Below are positions 7,740 to 13,626 of a DNA stretch of 13,626 nt, in pieces. A model generated the notes under the pieces. The model searched no databases. It saw nothing but the letters and a program-made list of their open reading frames with translations, and was not told the origin of the DNA. Numbering within the stretch: position 1 is the first letter of the stretch; every line of letters begins with the position of its first letter. Position numbers and translations under genes: made by a program. Origin of the DNA: JBAZOY01 sp041648505 (GTDB taxonomy: Bacteria > Desulfobacterota > Syntrophia > Syntrophales > CG2-30-49-12); contig JBAZOY010000063.1 in assembly GCA_041648505.1 (NCBI GenBank), positions 1 through 13,626 of the forward strand, written 5' to 3'.

Positions 7740-8587
7740 TGAAAATCAGCATACTGGGATCAGGGGGATGTATGGTCATCCCTCGACCTTGCTGTCAGTG
7801 CCATGTCTGTATTGAAGCCAGAGAAAAAGGCGTCCCTTATGCCAGGGGAGGTCCTGCCGCCTTTTTACATGATCTCAACCTCTTGATTGATACCCCCGCA
7901 GACATCTCCAGCCAGCTTAATCGATTAAACATCCGGGAAGTCCAATATCTCATGCTCACTCACCTTGATCCAGATCACATCGAGGGATTACGGGTAGTTG
8001 AACTGATCACTCTGGATTTTCGAAGCTGGGATGCCTATCGGGACAAGCAGATTACACTGCTGCTCCCGGAAGATCTTCTGCAACATTTTAGAGGCATTCG
8101 ATCACAATACGGGTCAATCGCTGATTTTTATGAGACTGGCGGTTTTTTGAAGGTCGAGAGCTTTGAAAGATCGGTCGAGATCGATGGGGTCCGAATTTCT
8201 GCCTTGCCTGTTGACAGAGTAAATCAGACGGTTTTCATTTACGTTTTCGAGAAGGAAGGGAGAAAAAGCATCTATGCTCCCTGTGATATAAAACCTTTCC
8301 CGGAAAATAATAAAGAAGTCCAAAACGCTGATTTGCTGGTGATTCAGCCCGGAATATTTGAGGATGGGATCAAGCACGACTTCCGCTATCCCCCGGATCA
8401 CATCTCCCGAACCACGCTTTACACCTTTGAACAAACATTAGAACTGGCTGAGCGTATCAGAGCCAAAAAGATCATCTTCACCCATCTGGAGGAATATTGG
8501 GGCCGTAGTTATGATGACTATATTCATCTTAAATCAGAGGATGGAAGAATCAGCTTCGCTTATGATGGGATAATGGTCGAGGTTTAA
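7739..8587 (+). CDS. PhnP/PqqB-like metallo-beta-lactamase-fold hydrolase
   Basis: A 282-residue MBL-fold protein. The N-terminus ILGSGG, then PRPCCQCHVCIEAREKG (15-31) with a C-x-C-x2-C structural zinc site, is typical of the PhnP/PqqB branch. The metal motif is T-H75-L-D77-P-D79-H80, so the second histidine of the usual HxHxDH is an aspartate. The strand VDRVNQTVFIYVF lacks the histidine seen at the matching place in PhnP. APCDIKPF supplies the bridging-type Asp and FTHLEEYWG a C-terminal His. Relatives cleave cyclic phosphates or hydrolyse other esters; the substrate here is unknown. ATG 7739 shares its A with the asnB stop (TGATG), implying translational coupling; a TTG at 7736 is also in frame but less likely. 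The gene ends facing the minus-strand glycosyltransferase. Confidence 0.83.
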   Translation: MKISILGSGGCMVIPRPCCQCHVCIEAREKGVPYARGGPAAFLHDLNLLIDTPADISSQLNRLNIREVQYLMLTHLDPDHIEGLRVVELITLDFRSWDAYRDKQITLLLPEDLLQHFRGIRSQYGSIADFYETGGFLKVESFERSVEIDGVRISALPVDRVNQTVFIYVFEKEGRKSIYAPCDIKPFPENNKEVQNADLLVIQPGIFEDGIKHDFRYPPDHISRTTLYTFEQTLELAERIRAKKIIFTHLEEYWGRSYDDYIHLKSEDGRISFAYDGIMVEV

Positions 8588-8594
8588 AGGCGCA

Positions 8595-8726
8595 TTTGAA
8601 CCACGGCCCTAAAAGTTGATAAAATTTCTCAAGCTGCTCAACCTCCGTTAATATATGCTCTTGCTGTCTTTCTGTTCCAAACGCAATGGTTACATTACAT
8701 CACCGCTTCCTCACTTTGAACCACGG
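8595..8726. repeat. pair of 12-bp direct repeats TTTGAACCACGG
   Basis: TTTGAACCACGG occurs at 8595-8606 and again at 8715-8726, 120 bp apart. The first copy lies just after the hydrolase gene and the second inside the last codons of the convergent glycosyltransferase. They look like pieces of a dispersed genomic repeat. No terminator hairpin with a T-run is visible between the two convergent genes. Confidence 0.6.
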
Positions 8727-10085
8727 ATGAAAACTAATGATACATTCGGAGCACACATCTTTATTGATTGATCCTTTAACTAACAGATTAATAGCCATCA
8801 AGTGATCAGCAATGCGGTCCGGAAGGAGGAAGTGTTGTTTCACGTATTGTCTACCACTCTCTCCCATAGCAGCGGCTTCCTTAGGATTGTCTAGCAAGTT
8901 AAGCACTTTTCTAGCTGTATTCGGTGCATTGCGATAGAAGTATCCGGTAACGCCTCCCAGAACCTGAAGCGGAATAGCCCCAACATTGGCAGTTATCACC
9001 GGTTTTCTTTTCCATAATGCCTCGGTAATCACCAGTCCAAACCCTTCACGTGTAGACGGTTGCATGAGTATTGTAGCTGCCCGTTGAAGAGCATTAACCT
9101 CCCGCCAGTTCTCGATCCGGTCTTCAAGAGAAAGATTGAGTACATGAACATTTTCATCGTTTTTAGTCTCCTCCAGAATACGATTCAATATCCTTACGCC
9201 CTCCGGGTCATCACTCGCTATGCCACCAGCCAGTAACAACTGACAAGGTCTTTCTTTACGAACGAGGCGATAGGTTGCAATAGTACGATCCAGACCCTTC
9301 CAGGGATCAAATCTACCAATTTGCGCGATAATAGGTATCCTGGAATCAATGTTGTATTTGGCCAGAACGGCATCGATTTCTTTCTGGCTCAACTCTCTGT
9401 TTTTCTCAGAAAGCGGATCGATGAACGGAGGGATGATAAATCTGGGAACAGCCCAGCCTGGCGCCACGTAATGTGCCGTACTGAATATGGCAGCATCGTA
9501 ATAATGTGTCCAACCTCTCATGAACTCAAAAAGACCCGGGTTTTTATCGAGTGTCTGGCCCTCAATATCAATATGACATCGCCAGAACCAAATCTGGCCG
9601 GGTCGTTTAATATGTTTAGCCAATCCCATTGGCTGAGGATCGTGTGAAATCACTACATTTGGTTCGTAGTCGATCAGATTAACATTCGAGGATTCTTCAA
9701 GCGTGCAGCGGTAAGTCTCAGCCATCTCGGGAGTGAAAACGCCCTTTTTACCCTGCATAATGTTGTGAATATTCTTTGTACATTCATAATATTCGGGTGT
9801 TCCATGGATGGTTTTCCATTCGGTATCCACACCAATGGAATTCATAAAAGGTATGGAACTGAAAAGCATCTCAGCCACCCCCCCTCCTTTAGCAGTGGCA
9901 TTAATTTCCAGTACTTTAATCCCCTTGACCTTTTCAATTATCCTTAACAACTTTTCTGCTTTCCAGTTCGACAAAAAAGACATATAAGCTTCCAGAGGAG
10001 GTACAGAGAAGGGCTCAAATTTTTTACGCCGGCTATATACAGTTCCGTCCGGCAAAGGAAATACCTGTTTCATTTTCTCAACCAT
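8700..10085 (-). CDS. treT: trehalose synthase (TreT-type GT4 glycosyltransferase)
   Basis: A 461-residue GT-B fold glycosyltransferase that closely resembles archaeal TreT, which makes trehalose from NDP-glucose and glucose. Seen: INATAKGGGVAEML (61-74), HGTPEYY (94-100), HDPQP (148-152), WRCHIDIEG (168-176), PPFIDPLSEKN (219-229), QIGRFDPWKG (255-264), SDDPEG (291-296) and the E347-x7-E355 nucleotide-sugar motif in REGFGLVITEALW. The GGGVAE, HDPQP and WRCHID signatures separate TreT from general GT4 enzymes. GGAGG (complement of 10096-10100) lies ten bases before the ATG. Residues after about 436, including PWFKVRKR, run into a repeat copy and are probably not native. No other trehalose gene is nearby; a role in osmoprotection next to betaine catabolism is inference. 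Glucosylglycerate or sucrose-phosphate synthase is a less likely alternative. Confidence 0.82.
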   Translation of the reverse strand: MVEKMKQVFPLPDGTVYSRRKKFEPFSVPPLEAYMSFLSNWKAEKLLRIIEKVKGIKVLEINATAKGGGVAEMLFSSIPFMNSIGVDTEWKTIHGTPEYYECTKNIHNIMQGKKGVFTPEMAETYRCTLEESSNVNLIDYEPNVVISHDPQPMGLAKHIKRPGQIWFWRCHIDIEGQTLDKNPGLFEFMRGWTHYYDAAIFSTAHYVAPGWAVPRFIIPPFIDPLSEKNRELSQKEIDAVLAKYNIDSRIPIIAQIGRFDPWKGLDRTIATYRLVRKERPCQLLLAGGIASDDPEGVRILNRILEETKNDENVHVLNLSLEDRIENWREVNALQRAATILMQPSTREGFGLVITEALWKRKPVITANVGAIPLQVLGGVTGYFYRNAPNTARKVLNLLDNPKEAAAMGESGRQYVKQHFLLPDRIADHLMAINLLVKGSINKDVCSECIISFHPWFKVRKR

Positions 10086-10199
10086 GGTTTTCTTACCTCC
10101 TTTAATGGCAGTCTATAAGTGCATCTAATAATTCAAAGGGAATTTGACCACTGGTAAGTCAAGCCCATTCGACTCTGGTATCGACGGTGAGCATAAGTC

Positions 10200-10274
10200 T
10201 CATTTTGATAGGAATACCGAACTACCATCTGTGCCAACGACCGCTTGGGTTTGCCCTATAATACTATCGATCAT
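10200..10274 (-). pseudogene. 24-codon truncated gene start
   Basis: ATG (complement of 10272-10274) overlaps the stop of the upstream fragment as ATGA, with a GGAG ribosome site nine bases before it, so it looks like the authentic start of the second gene of an old operon. The frame (MIDSIIGQTQAVVGTDGSSV and on) stops after 24 codons. Further pieces without good starts continue in another frame toward treT, ending with QIPFELLDALIDCH just before the treT ribosome site and interrupted by a TGA. I do not recognise the product. A genuine micro-peptide is possible but less likely. Confidence 0.35.
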
Positions 10275-10513
10275 AAAATTTCATCTCCTATATTTAGAGC
10301 ATCAATAAAATTTTTTAAATCGGGCATTGTCTCCAAGTTAAATGTGTTTGCTTGCTCTTCTCTCTTCATCAACGCATAGGTATTATTAAATCCTAGTGAT
10401 TGAAGTAAGTCAATATCATATTGCTTCTTGGATTCTTCTTGTACGAATTCATAAACTTCTTTCTCATTTCCTAATATCGCAGATAACAGAACATGCAGTT
10501 GACCAACAACACT
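10271..10513 (-). pseudogene. C-terminal remnant of an unrecognised gene
   Basis: An open frame of 80 codons with protein-like composition (for example QLHVLLSAILGNEKEVYEF, then KKQYDIDLLQSLGFNN) ends in a TGA that overlaps the next start. No ATG, GTG or TTG with a ribosome site is present before residue 49, and a TAA closes the frame upstream. It therefore looks like the 3' end of a gene whose 5' part has been deleted. No function can be assigned. Confidence 0.4.
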
Positions 10514-10698
10514 TTAACCGACAAGAAGACTTAAGGTCACTTGCTTAGCGCCTAAACTATATGGGGATATGTTATAACTTTTACGTATTATATTTTTCTT
10601 TTACAATGCTAAGCGATAGCTATTCTGGCTTCAGAAATTATCTTTTGTGAAACAATGATCAATATAATTAATCTTCTATATTATGCTTCAGTGATGAG

Positions 10699-10741
10699 GA
10701 ATGCCGAATAACGCAGATATCGGACTTGTTACGATATAGTC
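10699..10741 (+). repeat. 43-bp imperfect direct repeat, copy 1
   Basis: This copy begins GAATGCC, contains the 11-bp exact core ACGCAGATATC and ends near ACGATATAGTC. It matches copy 2 at 11042-11084 with a handful of substitutions and no gaps, 343 bp apart. Confidence 0.65.
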
Positions 10742-10745
10742 CAAT

Positions 10746-10776
10746 GTGACTATTGTTAAAGAGTTTTTATTATAAT
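10746..10776 (+). promoter_or_regulatory. weak candidate promoter upstream of aroE
   Basis: A consensus -10 TATAAT (10771-10776) is preceded by GTGACT (10746-10751), which matches four of six -35 positions with a long 19-base spacer. If used, it would give a leader of about 330 nt before aroE that includes the folds described below. The evidence is pattern only. Confidence 0.3.
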
Positions 10777-10918
10777 AGTTTTTAGAATCATTCCAAGGAT
10801 TTATGCACCTCGGTAAACGGGCACTGAGTTCAATGTGAAGCTTTAAAGACCTGTTAAAACAGGAGATGATGTGTTATGGTTATTTTGTTCTTATGTGAGT
10901 GAATTTAAGCGATTTAGT

Positions 10919-10947
10919 AAAAACCCCCGTATTTCCCCATAGGGGGT
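10919..10947 (-). terminator. possible weak minus-strand terminator hairpin
   Basis: ACCCCC (10923-10928) pairs with GGGGGT (10942-10947) around a 13-base loop. Read on the minus strand the stem is followed by five T residues (complement of 10919-10923), the layout of an intrinsic terminator. The loop is long and no minus-strand gene is seen immediately upstream, so it may be only a hairpin. Confidence 0.3.
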
Positions 10948-10979
10948 GAATTCCAAGAAACAAGGTATAGTTTACACCG

Positions 10980-11036
10980 CAGTGACTTTGCACTGTTAAG
11001 TCGGCTTCGCCGTCTATCAAAGCGATAATTTAACAG
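10980..11036 (+). ncRNA. branched RNA-like fold in the aroE leader
   Basis: CTGTTAA (10993-10999) pairs with TTAACAG (11030-11036) and encloses two small hairpins, CGGC-TTC-GCCG (11002-11012) and TATC-loop-GATA (11015-11027), giving a compact three-way junction. An alternative hairpin CAGTG (10980-10984) with CACTG (10991-10995) would compete with the outer stem. This resembles a leader control element or a structured repeat. It matches no riboswitch class that I know. Confidence 0.3.
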
Positions 11037-11041
11037 GGATA

Positions 11042-11084
11042 GAATGCCACACAACGCAGATATCTGACTTTTTACGACGTCGTC
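11042..11084 (+). repeat. 43-bp imperfect direct repeat, copy 2
   Basis: This copy shares GAATGCC, the exact core ACGCAGATATC and GACTTTTTACGA with copy 1 at 10699-10741. It ends ten bases before the aroE ribosome site. The GACTTTTTACGA stretch is familiar to me as a common intergenic phrase in Desulfobacterota genomes (recollection, not a search). Confidence 0.65.
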
Positions 11085-11110
11085 AATTTTAAAAGGAGAA
11101 AACCAAACAA

Positions 11111-11980
11111 ATGAGGAGACTCACATCGATCAGCACAAGCACACAAATCTGTGCCATTATCGGCAACCCGGTTGCCCACAGTCTTTCCCCGGCCATTCAC
11201 AATGCCGCATTTGAGGAGTTGGATTTGGATTTCGCCTATGTGGCCTTCAGGGTAGAAAACGCCAGGAATGCACTGGCCGGCATGCGGGCCTTGGAAAACT
11301 TCCGGGGAATGAGTGTCACTATCCCCCACAAGGTTGAAATTATAAAACATGTAGATGAGATCTCTGATCTGGATCGTCATATCGGCTCCATCAATACGAT
11401 CATTAATGAAGATGGCAGGCTGGTGGGCCTTGGCACTGACGGCCCAGGTGCGCTGAAGACGATCAAGGATGCTGGTGTTGACCTTGAAGGCCGAAATGTC
11501 TTGATGCTGGGGGCTGGCGGAGCAGCCCGCGCCATCGCATTTACCCTTGCACAGAATGCCGGGCTGGCCAGGATCGCGCTTTTGGATATTGATGCTGCCA
11601 TGCTTGAGCAGTTGTCATCCGACCTTGAGGCAGGTACAAATGTTAACATTGTCTCAGATGCCCTGACAGAAGCAACTTTGGCTGACCATATGCTGCATGG
11701 AGATTTAATTGTGCACTGCACGCCTGTCGGCATGCATCCCCATGAAGATTCGAGCTTGATTCCCCCTGAATTGTTCAGACCGGAGCAGGTTGTATTTGAT
11801 GTAGTTTATAACCCGCTTAAGACCAGACTCCTGGCGCAGGCCGAGGCCCGGGGGTTAAAGATTATCTCTGGAGTGGAAATGTTCATCAATCAGGCAGTTC
11901 TCCAATTTGAACATTTCACCGGACATGACGCCCCCGAAGATGTGATGCGGCGCGTAGTGATGGAGCACCTTTTATCATGA
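11111..11980 (+). CDS. aroE: shikimate dehydrogenase
   Basis: A 289-residue AroE, the NADPH-dependent reduction of 3-dehydroshikimate to shikimate, the fourth step of chorismate synthesis. The substrate domain shows SLSP (24-27), TIPHK (70-74) with the catalytic Lys74, N95 and D110. The cofactor domain has GAGGAAR (134-140), and the C-terminus has TPVGM (204-208), VYNP (232-235) and GVEMFINQA (254-262). The usual Asn-Ala before TPVGM is His-Cys here, a mild deviation. AAGGAG (11093-11098) lies 12 bases before the ATG. An N-terminal tail of about ten residues precedes the first strand; a later start is not indicated. The stop overlaps the aroK start by ATGA, so the two are co-translated. No other aro gene is present in the window. 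Confidence 0.97.
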   Translation: MRRLTSISTSTQICAIIGNPVAHSLSPAIHNAAFEELDLDFAYVAFRVENARNALAGMRALENFRGMSVTIPHKVEIIKHVDEISDLDRHIGSINTIINEDGRLVGLGTDGPGALKTIKDAGVDLEGRNVLMLGAGGAARAIAFTLAQNAGLARIALLDIDAAMLEQLSSDLEAGTNVNIVSDALTEATLADHMLHGDLIVHCTPVGMHPHEDSSLIPPELFRPEQVVFDVVYNPLKTRLLAQAEARGLKIISGVEMFINQAVLQFEHFTGHDAPEDVMRRVVMEHLLS

Positions 11981-12507
11981 ATATCGTACTGATCGGATAT
12001 CGCGGGACAGGGAAGAGTGTGGTGGCTGAAATCCTGGCCAAGGCCCTCAATATGGCAAGAATCGGAATGGATTCAGAGATTGTAAAAAAAGCGGGCCTGA
12101 CCATACCGGAAATCGTTGAAAAATACGGATGGGAAAGATTTCGGGATATTGAATCCCAGATTGCCACAAAGGTTTCCCAGCAGGACAACGTGATTATTGA
12201 TACGGGCGGCGGAGTCATTGAAAGGCCGGAAAACATGGTTGCCCTCAGAAAAAACAGCATTGTTATCTGGTTGAAGGCATCCGTTGACATGATAGTCAAA
12301 AGAATCGAATCAGGCACCGAACGGCCTTCGTTGACCAAGGGGAAATCATTTATTGCAGAAGTTTCAGAAGTTCTGGGAAAAAGGAGTCCAAAATATTCAG
12401 ACGCTGCCCTGCATGAAATTGATACGGATGCCATGACTCCGGAACAAGTTGCCGACCGGATTAAGGCGATTTGGAAAAGGGAGTCGGATAAACAGCGGCC
12501 CATTTGA
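11977..12507 (+). CDS. aroK: shikimate kinase
   Basis: A 176-residue P-loop kinase that phosphorylates shikimate at O3 with ATP, the step after AroE. Visible: Walker A GYRGTGKS (7-14), the Mg/shikimate-binding Asp in MDSEI (31-35), F55-R56-x2-E59 in the shikimate-binding domain, GGG (77-79) of the Walker B region, lid arginine in ERPS (115-118) and the adenine-loop R136-S-P-K-Y. Length is typical. Its ATG overlaps the aroE stop (ATGA at 11977-11980). About 190 bases without a gene follow; no convincing terminator is visible, only a T/A-rich stretch after the stop. Confidence 0.96.
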   Translation: MNIVLIGYRGTGKSVVAEILAKALNMARIGMDSEIVKKAGLTIPEIVEKYGWERFRDIESQIATKVSQQDNVIIDTGGGVIERPENMVALRKNSIVIWLKASVDMIVKRIESGTERPSLTKGKSFIAEVSEVLGKRSPKYSDAALHEIDTDAMTPEQVADRIKAIWKRESDKQRPI

Positions 12508-12698
12508 GTTTTTCAAGAAAAAAACCCGTCCCCAAGCCACAAGCCAAAAATTAGATCAAAATCACGGCTCCCCAAAAATCGTTTGAAGACTTTTCCTGCA
12601 GGCTCCGTATGGCCATCACAAAAGGTCCATCGCGGAATTCTGATTCGGGGGCAAGTATATAAGAAAAATGGGCGCCCTTTATTTACCAATGAGCAAAC
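12508..12698. other. intergenic, nothing recognised
   Basis: The spacer lies between convergent aroK and the minus-strand 126-residue gene. It contains a short GGGCGCCC palindrome near 12670 but no stem followed by a T-run, no gene and no repeat that I recognise. Confidence 0.4.
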
Positions 12699-13079
12699 TT
12701 ATTGAGGCAACATTTGAAAAAGTAATTGAGCAATAAAAGTTGACCACGATGCCGGAATTTCGACCATCTCCACATTTAAATTTTGCAGAGCATAGGTCGC
12801 AGCATTCAGGCGATCGCAATACAGCGCCATGACACTTGGATCAAGTTCGCGTAGCGCTGACCAAAGCTCTGGCGTATTGTTAAAGGTGAGGACCCGTTCG
12901 ATAAAGGCGTCTACCTCCAGCTGTAATCTTTGACGCATGACCGGCAAATTATCGCCCCAGTCATCAAGCATATCAAACGGACGGAGTTCATCTATTAATA
13001 CTTTTGGAAAAAGCGTAGCAGATATGGTCACTTCCCACAATGTCAACAAATCTTTATTATTAATAAATTGCGTCTTCAT
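12699..13079 (-). CDS. hypothetical protein of 126 residues
   Basis: An unrecognised protein. It is rich in Leu and acidic residues and probably mostly helical. It shows no signal peptide, no clear membrane span, no cysteine motif (a single Cys) and no catalytic motif known to me. Tryptophans at 15, 41, 68 and 107 and segments such as FDMLDDWGDNLPVMRQRLQ give it real-protein character. The start ATG (complement of 13077-13079) has no clear Shine-Dalgarno sequence, which lowers confidence; no better upstream start exists. It lies 150 bases downstream of the tRNA on the same strand and opposite to aroK. It could be cargo carried in next to the tRNA, or a lineage-specific gene. Confidence 0.5.
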   Translation of the reverse strand: MKTQFINNKDLLTLWEVTISATLFPKVLIDELRPFDMLDDWGDNLPVMRQRLQLEVDAFIERVLTFNNTPELWSALRELDPSVMALYCDRLNAATYALQNLNVEMVEIPASWSTFIAQLLFQMLPQ

Positions 13080-13231
13080 AACAATATCTTGAATCGAGAG
13101 TTAACCATTTCCCCTTAGAAAACTAAATTGCCCTGGAGCAAAAACAGTTCCTGTCAGATAAAAAAGTGGGAAGAAGATTTTAAAATAGTATAGTCTGCAT
13201 CGGAAGTAAATACACAACGTGTTGATTTTTA

Positions 13232-13308
13232 TGGTACCCCCGGCGCGAGTCGAACGCGCGGCACACGGATTAGGAATCCGTTGCTCTATCCTACTGAGCT
13301 ACGGGGGC
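13232..13308 (-). tRNA. tRNA-Arg (anticodon CCU)
   Basis: A 77-nt gene that folds into a full cloverleaf. The acceptor stem GCCCCCG pairs with CGGGGGT (first pair G-U). The D-arm is GCTC/GAGC, the anticodon stem ACGGA/TCCGT with loop TTCCTAA gives CCU, and the T-arm is GCGCG-TTCGACT-CGCGC. The CCA end is encoded after discriminator A73. It reads the rare AGG arginine codon. Confidence 0.97.
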
Positions 13309-13334
13309 AATGGTCGTCCTGATCAGAACAAATT

Positions 13335-13363
13335 ATTTTAACATGATCATAAACAGGTGTCAA
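13335..13363 (-). promoter_or_regulatory. promoter of the tRNA-Arg gene
   Basis: On the minus strand TTGACA (complement of 13358-13363) is followed after exactly 17 bases by TAAAAT (complement of 13335-13340). This is a near-consensus sigma-70 promoter that would start transcription about 20 nt before the mature tRNA 5' end. Confidence 0.75.
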
Positions 13364-13528
13364 TACACCAGTCAATCACAATTCACATCAAGTGGAATCT
13401 AACCAGGGCCATTAGATAGTAACTGATCTCCGGCAAAATTCAGCCCATCAAAGAAAATGTTTGCTTTTACTGCCCACAATACTAACGGGCGCCAGTGAAT
13501 CAACTCACTCCCCTGCCTCTATGAGGTA

Positions 13529-13548
13529 TGTTGAAAAAAGTGTACACC
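13529..13548 (+). repeat. probable left terminal region of an insertion sequence
   Basis: TGTTGAAAAAAGTGTACACC starts with TG, as many IS3-family ends do, and lies 37 bases before a transposase start. The matching right end is outside the window, so the exact boundary is a guess. Confidence 0.4.
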
Positions 13549-13584
13549 AATGTTAAGGCAAAATACAGAAACGGAGGTGTCACA

Positions 13585-13626
13585 GTGGAAAGAATACCAT
13601 ATGGGAAATACAATAAAGAATTCAGG
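13585..13626 (+). CDS. IS transposase, N-terminus only (IS3-family OrfA-like)
   Basis: A GTG start with GGAGG (13573-13577) seven bases upstream opens a frame that runs off the window after 14 codons. The residues read MERIPYGKYNKEFR. This resembles the N-terminus of helix-turn-helix transposases (IS3 OrfA type, with the usual Y-x-x-EFR opening). The rest of the element lies to the right. Family assignment rests on this short peptide only. Confidence 0.6.
   Translation, partial: MERIPYGKYNKEFR

Larger units (their letters stand above)
10086..11110. other. AT-rich decayed/intergenic region
   Basis: About 1 kb with no intact gene. The left part (10120-10515) contains minus-strand gene fragments. 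The middle (10515-10700) is AT-rich with a 7-bp inverted repeat (GCTTAGC 10543-10549, GCTAAGC 10608-10614). The right part (10699-11084) carries a direct repeat, a 14-bp palindrome CCTGTTAAAACAGG (10850-10863), a C/G hairpin and a branched fold, listed separately. Base composition is clearly lower in GC than in the flanking genes. Confidence 0.55.

Noticed and set aside
10866..10899. Short peptide frame (MMCYGYFVLM) upstream of aroE, considered as an aromatic attenuation leader
   Set aside because: Its starts lie directly on the AGGAG site, with too little spacing, and the frame with proper spacing (ATG 10876) encodes only one aromatic residue. No terminator/antiterminator pair follows on the plus strand.
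1..13626. CRISPR arrays, phage genes or toxin-antitoxin loci
   Set aside because: No regularly spaced repeats, structural phage genes or recognisable toxin-antitoxin pairs were seen on either strand.

Overview
The window looks like a chromosomal segment of an anaerobic, corrinoid-using bacterium. My best guess is Desulfobacterota (a sulfate reducer or syntroph relative). That rests on the gene content (MttB-type methyltransferases without pyrrolysine, and an AcsE/MtgA-type methyl-H4folate methyltransferase), on the style of the aroE-aroK pair, and on a GAGACCTTTGCAAAA-ended repeat that I associate from memory with that phylum. No 16S rRNA or other marker is present, so taxonomy is inference.

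Layout. Positions 1-345 are non-coding leader with a candidate promoter. Positions 346-5809 hold a plus-strand methylotrophic module: a MetH-activation-domain protein (probable corrinoid reactivator), a first MttB-family methyltransferase, a pterin-binding methyltransferase, a second and divergent MttB-family methyltransferase, and a corrinoid protein. A 199-bp MITE-like inverted-repeat element with 5-bp flanking duplications (5854-6052) separates this module from a translationally coupled pair, asparagine synthase asnB and a PhnP/PqqB-like metallo-beta-lactamase-fold hydrolase (6129-8587). A TreT-type trehalose synthase lies convergently on the minus strand (8700-10085). Behind it is about 1 kb of AT-rich DNA with decayed gene pieces, a 43-bp imperfect direct repeat and RNA-like folds. 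Then come the overlapping shikimate genes aroE-aroK (11111-12507), an unrecognised minus-strand gene of 126 residues (12699-13079), a complete tRNA-Arg(CCU) with a strong promoter on the minus strand, and the first codons of an IS transposase at the right edge.

How the genes work together (inference from families). An MttB-like enzyme takes a methyl group from a quaternary or methylated amine such as a betaine and places it on the cob(I)amide of the corrinoid protein. The pterin-binding enzyme passes it to tetrahydrofolate for oxidation or acetyl-CoA synthesis. The first gene would re-reduce corrinoid that has oxidised to Co(II). Two unlike MttB paralogues around one methyl-acceptor pair suggest two substrates, or two methyl groups of one substrate, feeding one corrinoid shuttle. 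The role of the asnB-hydrolase pair beside it is unknown and is the least explained part of the window.
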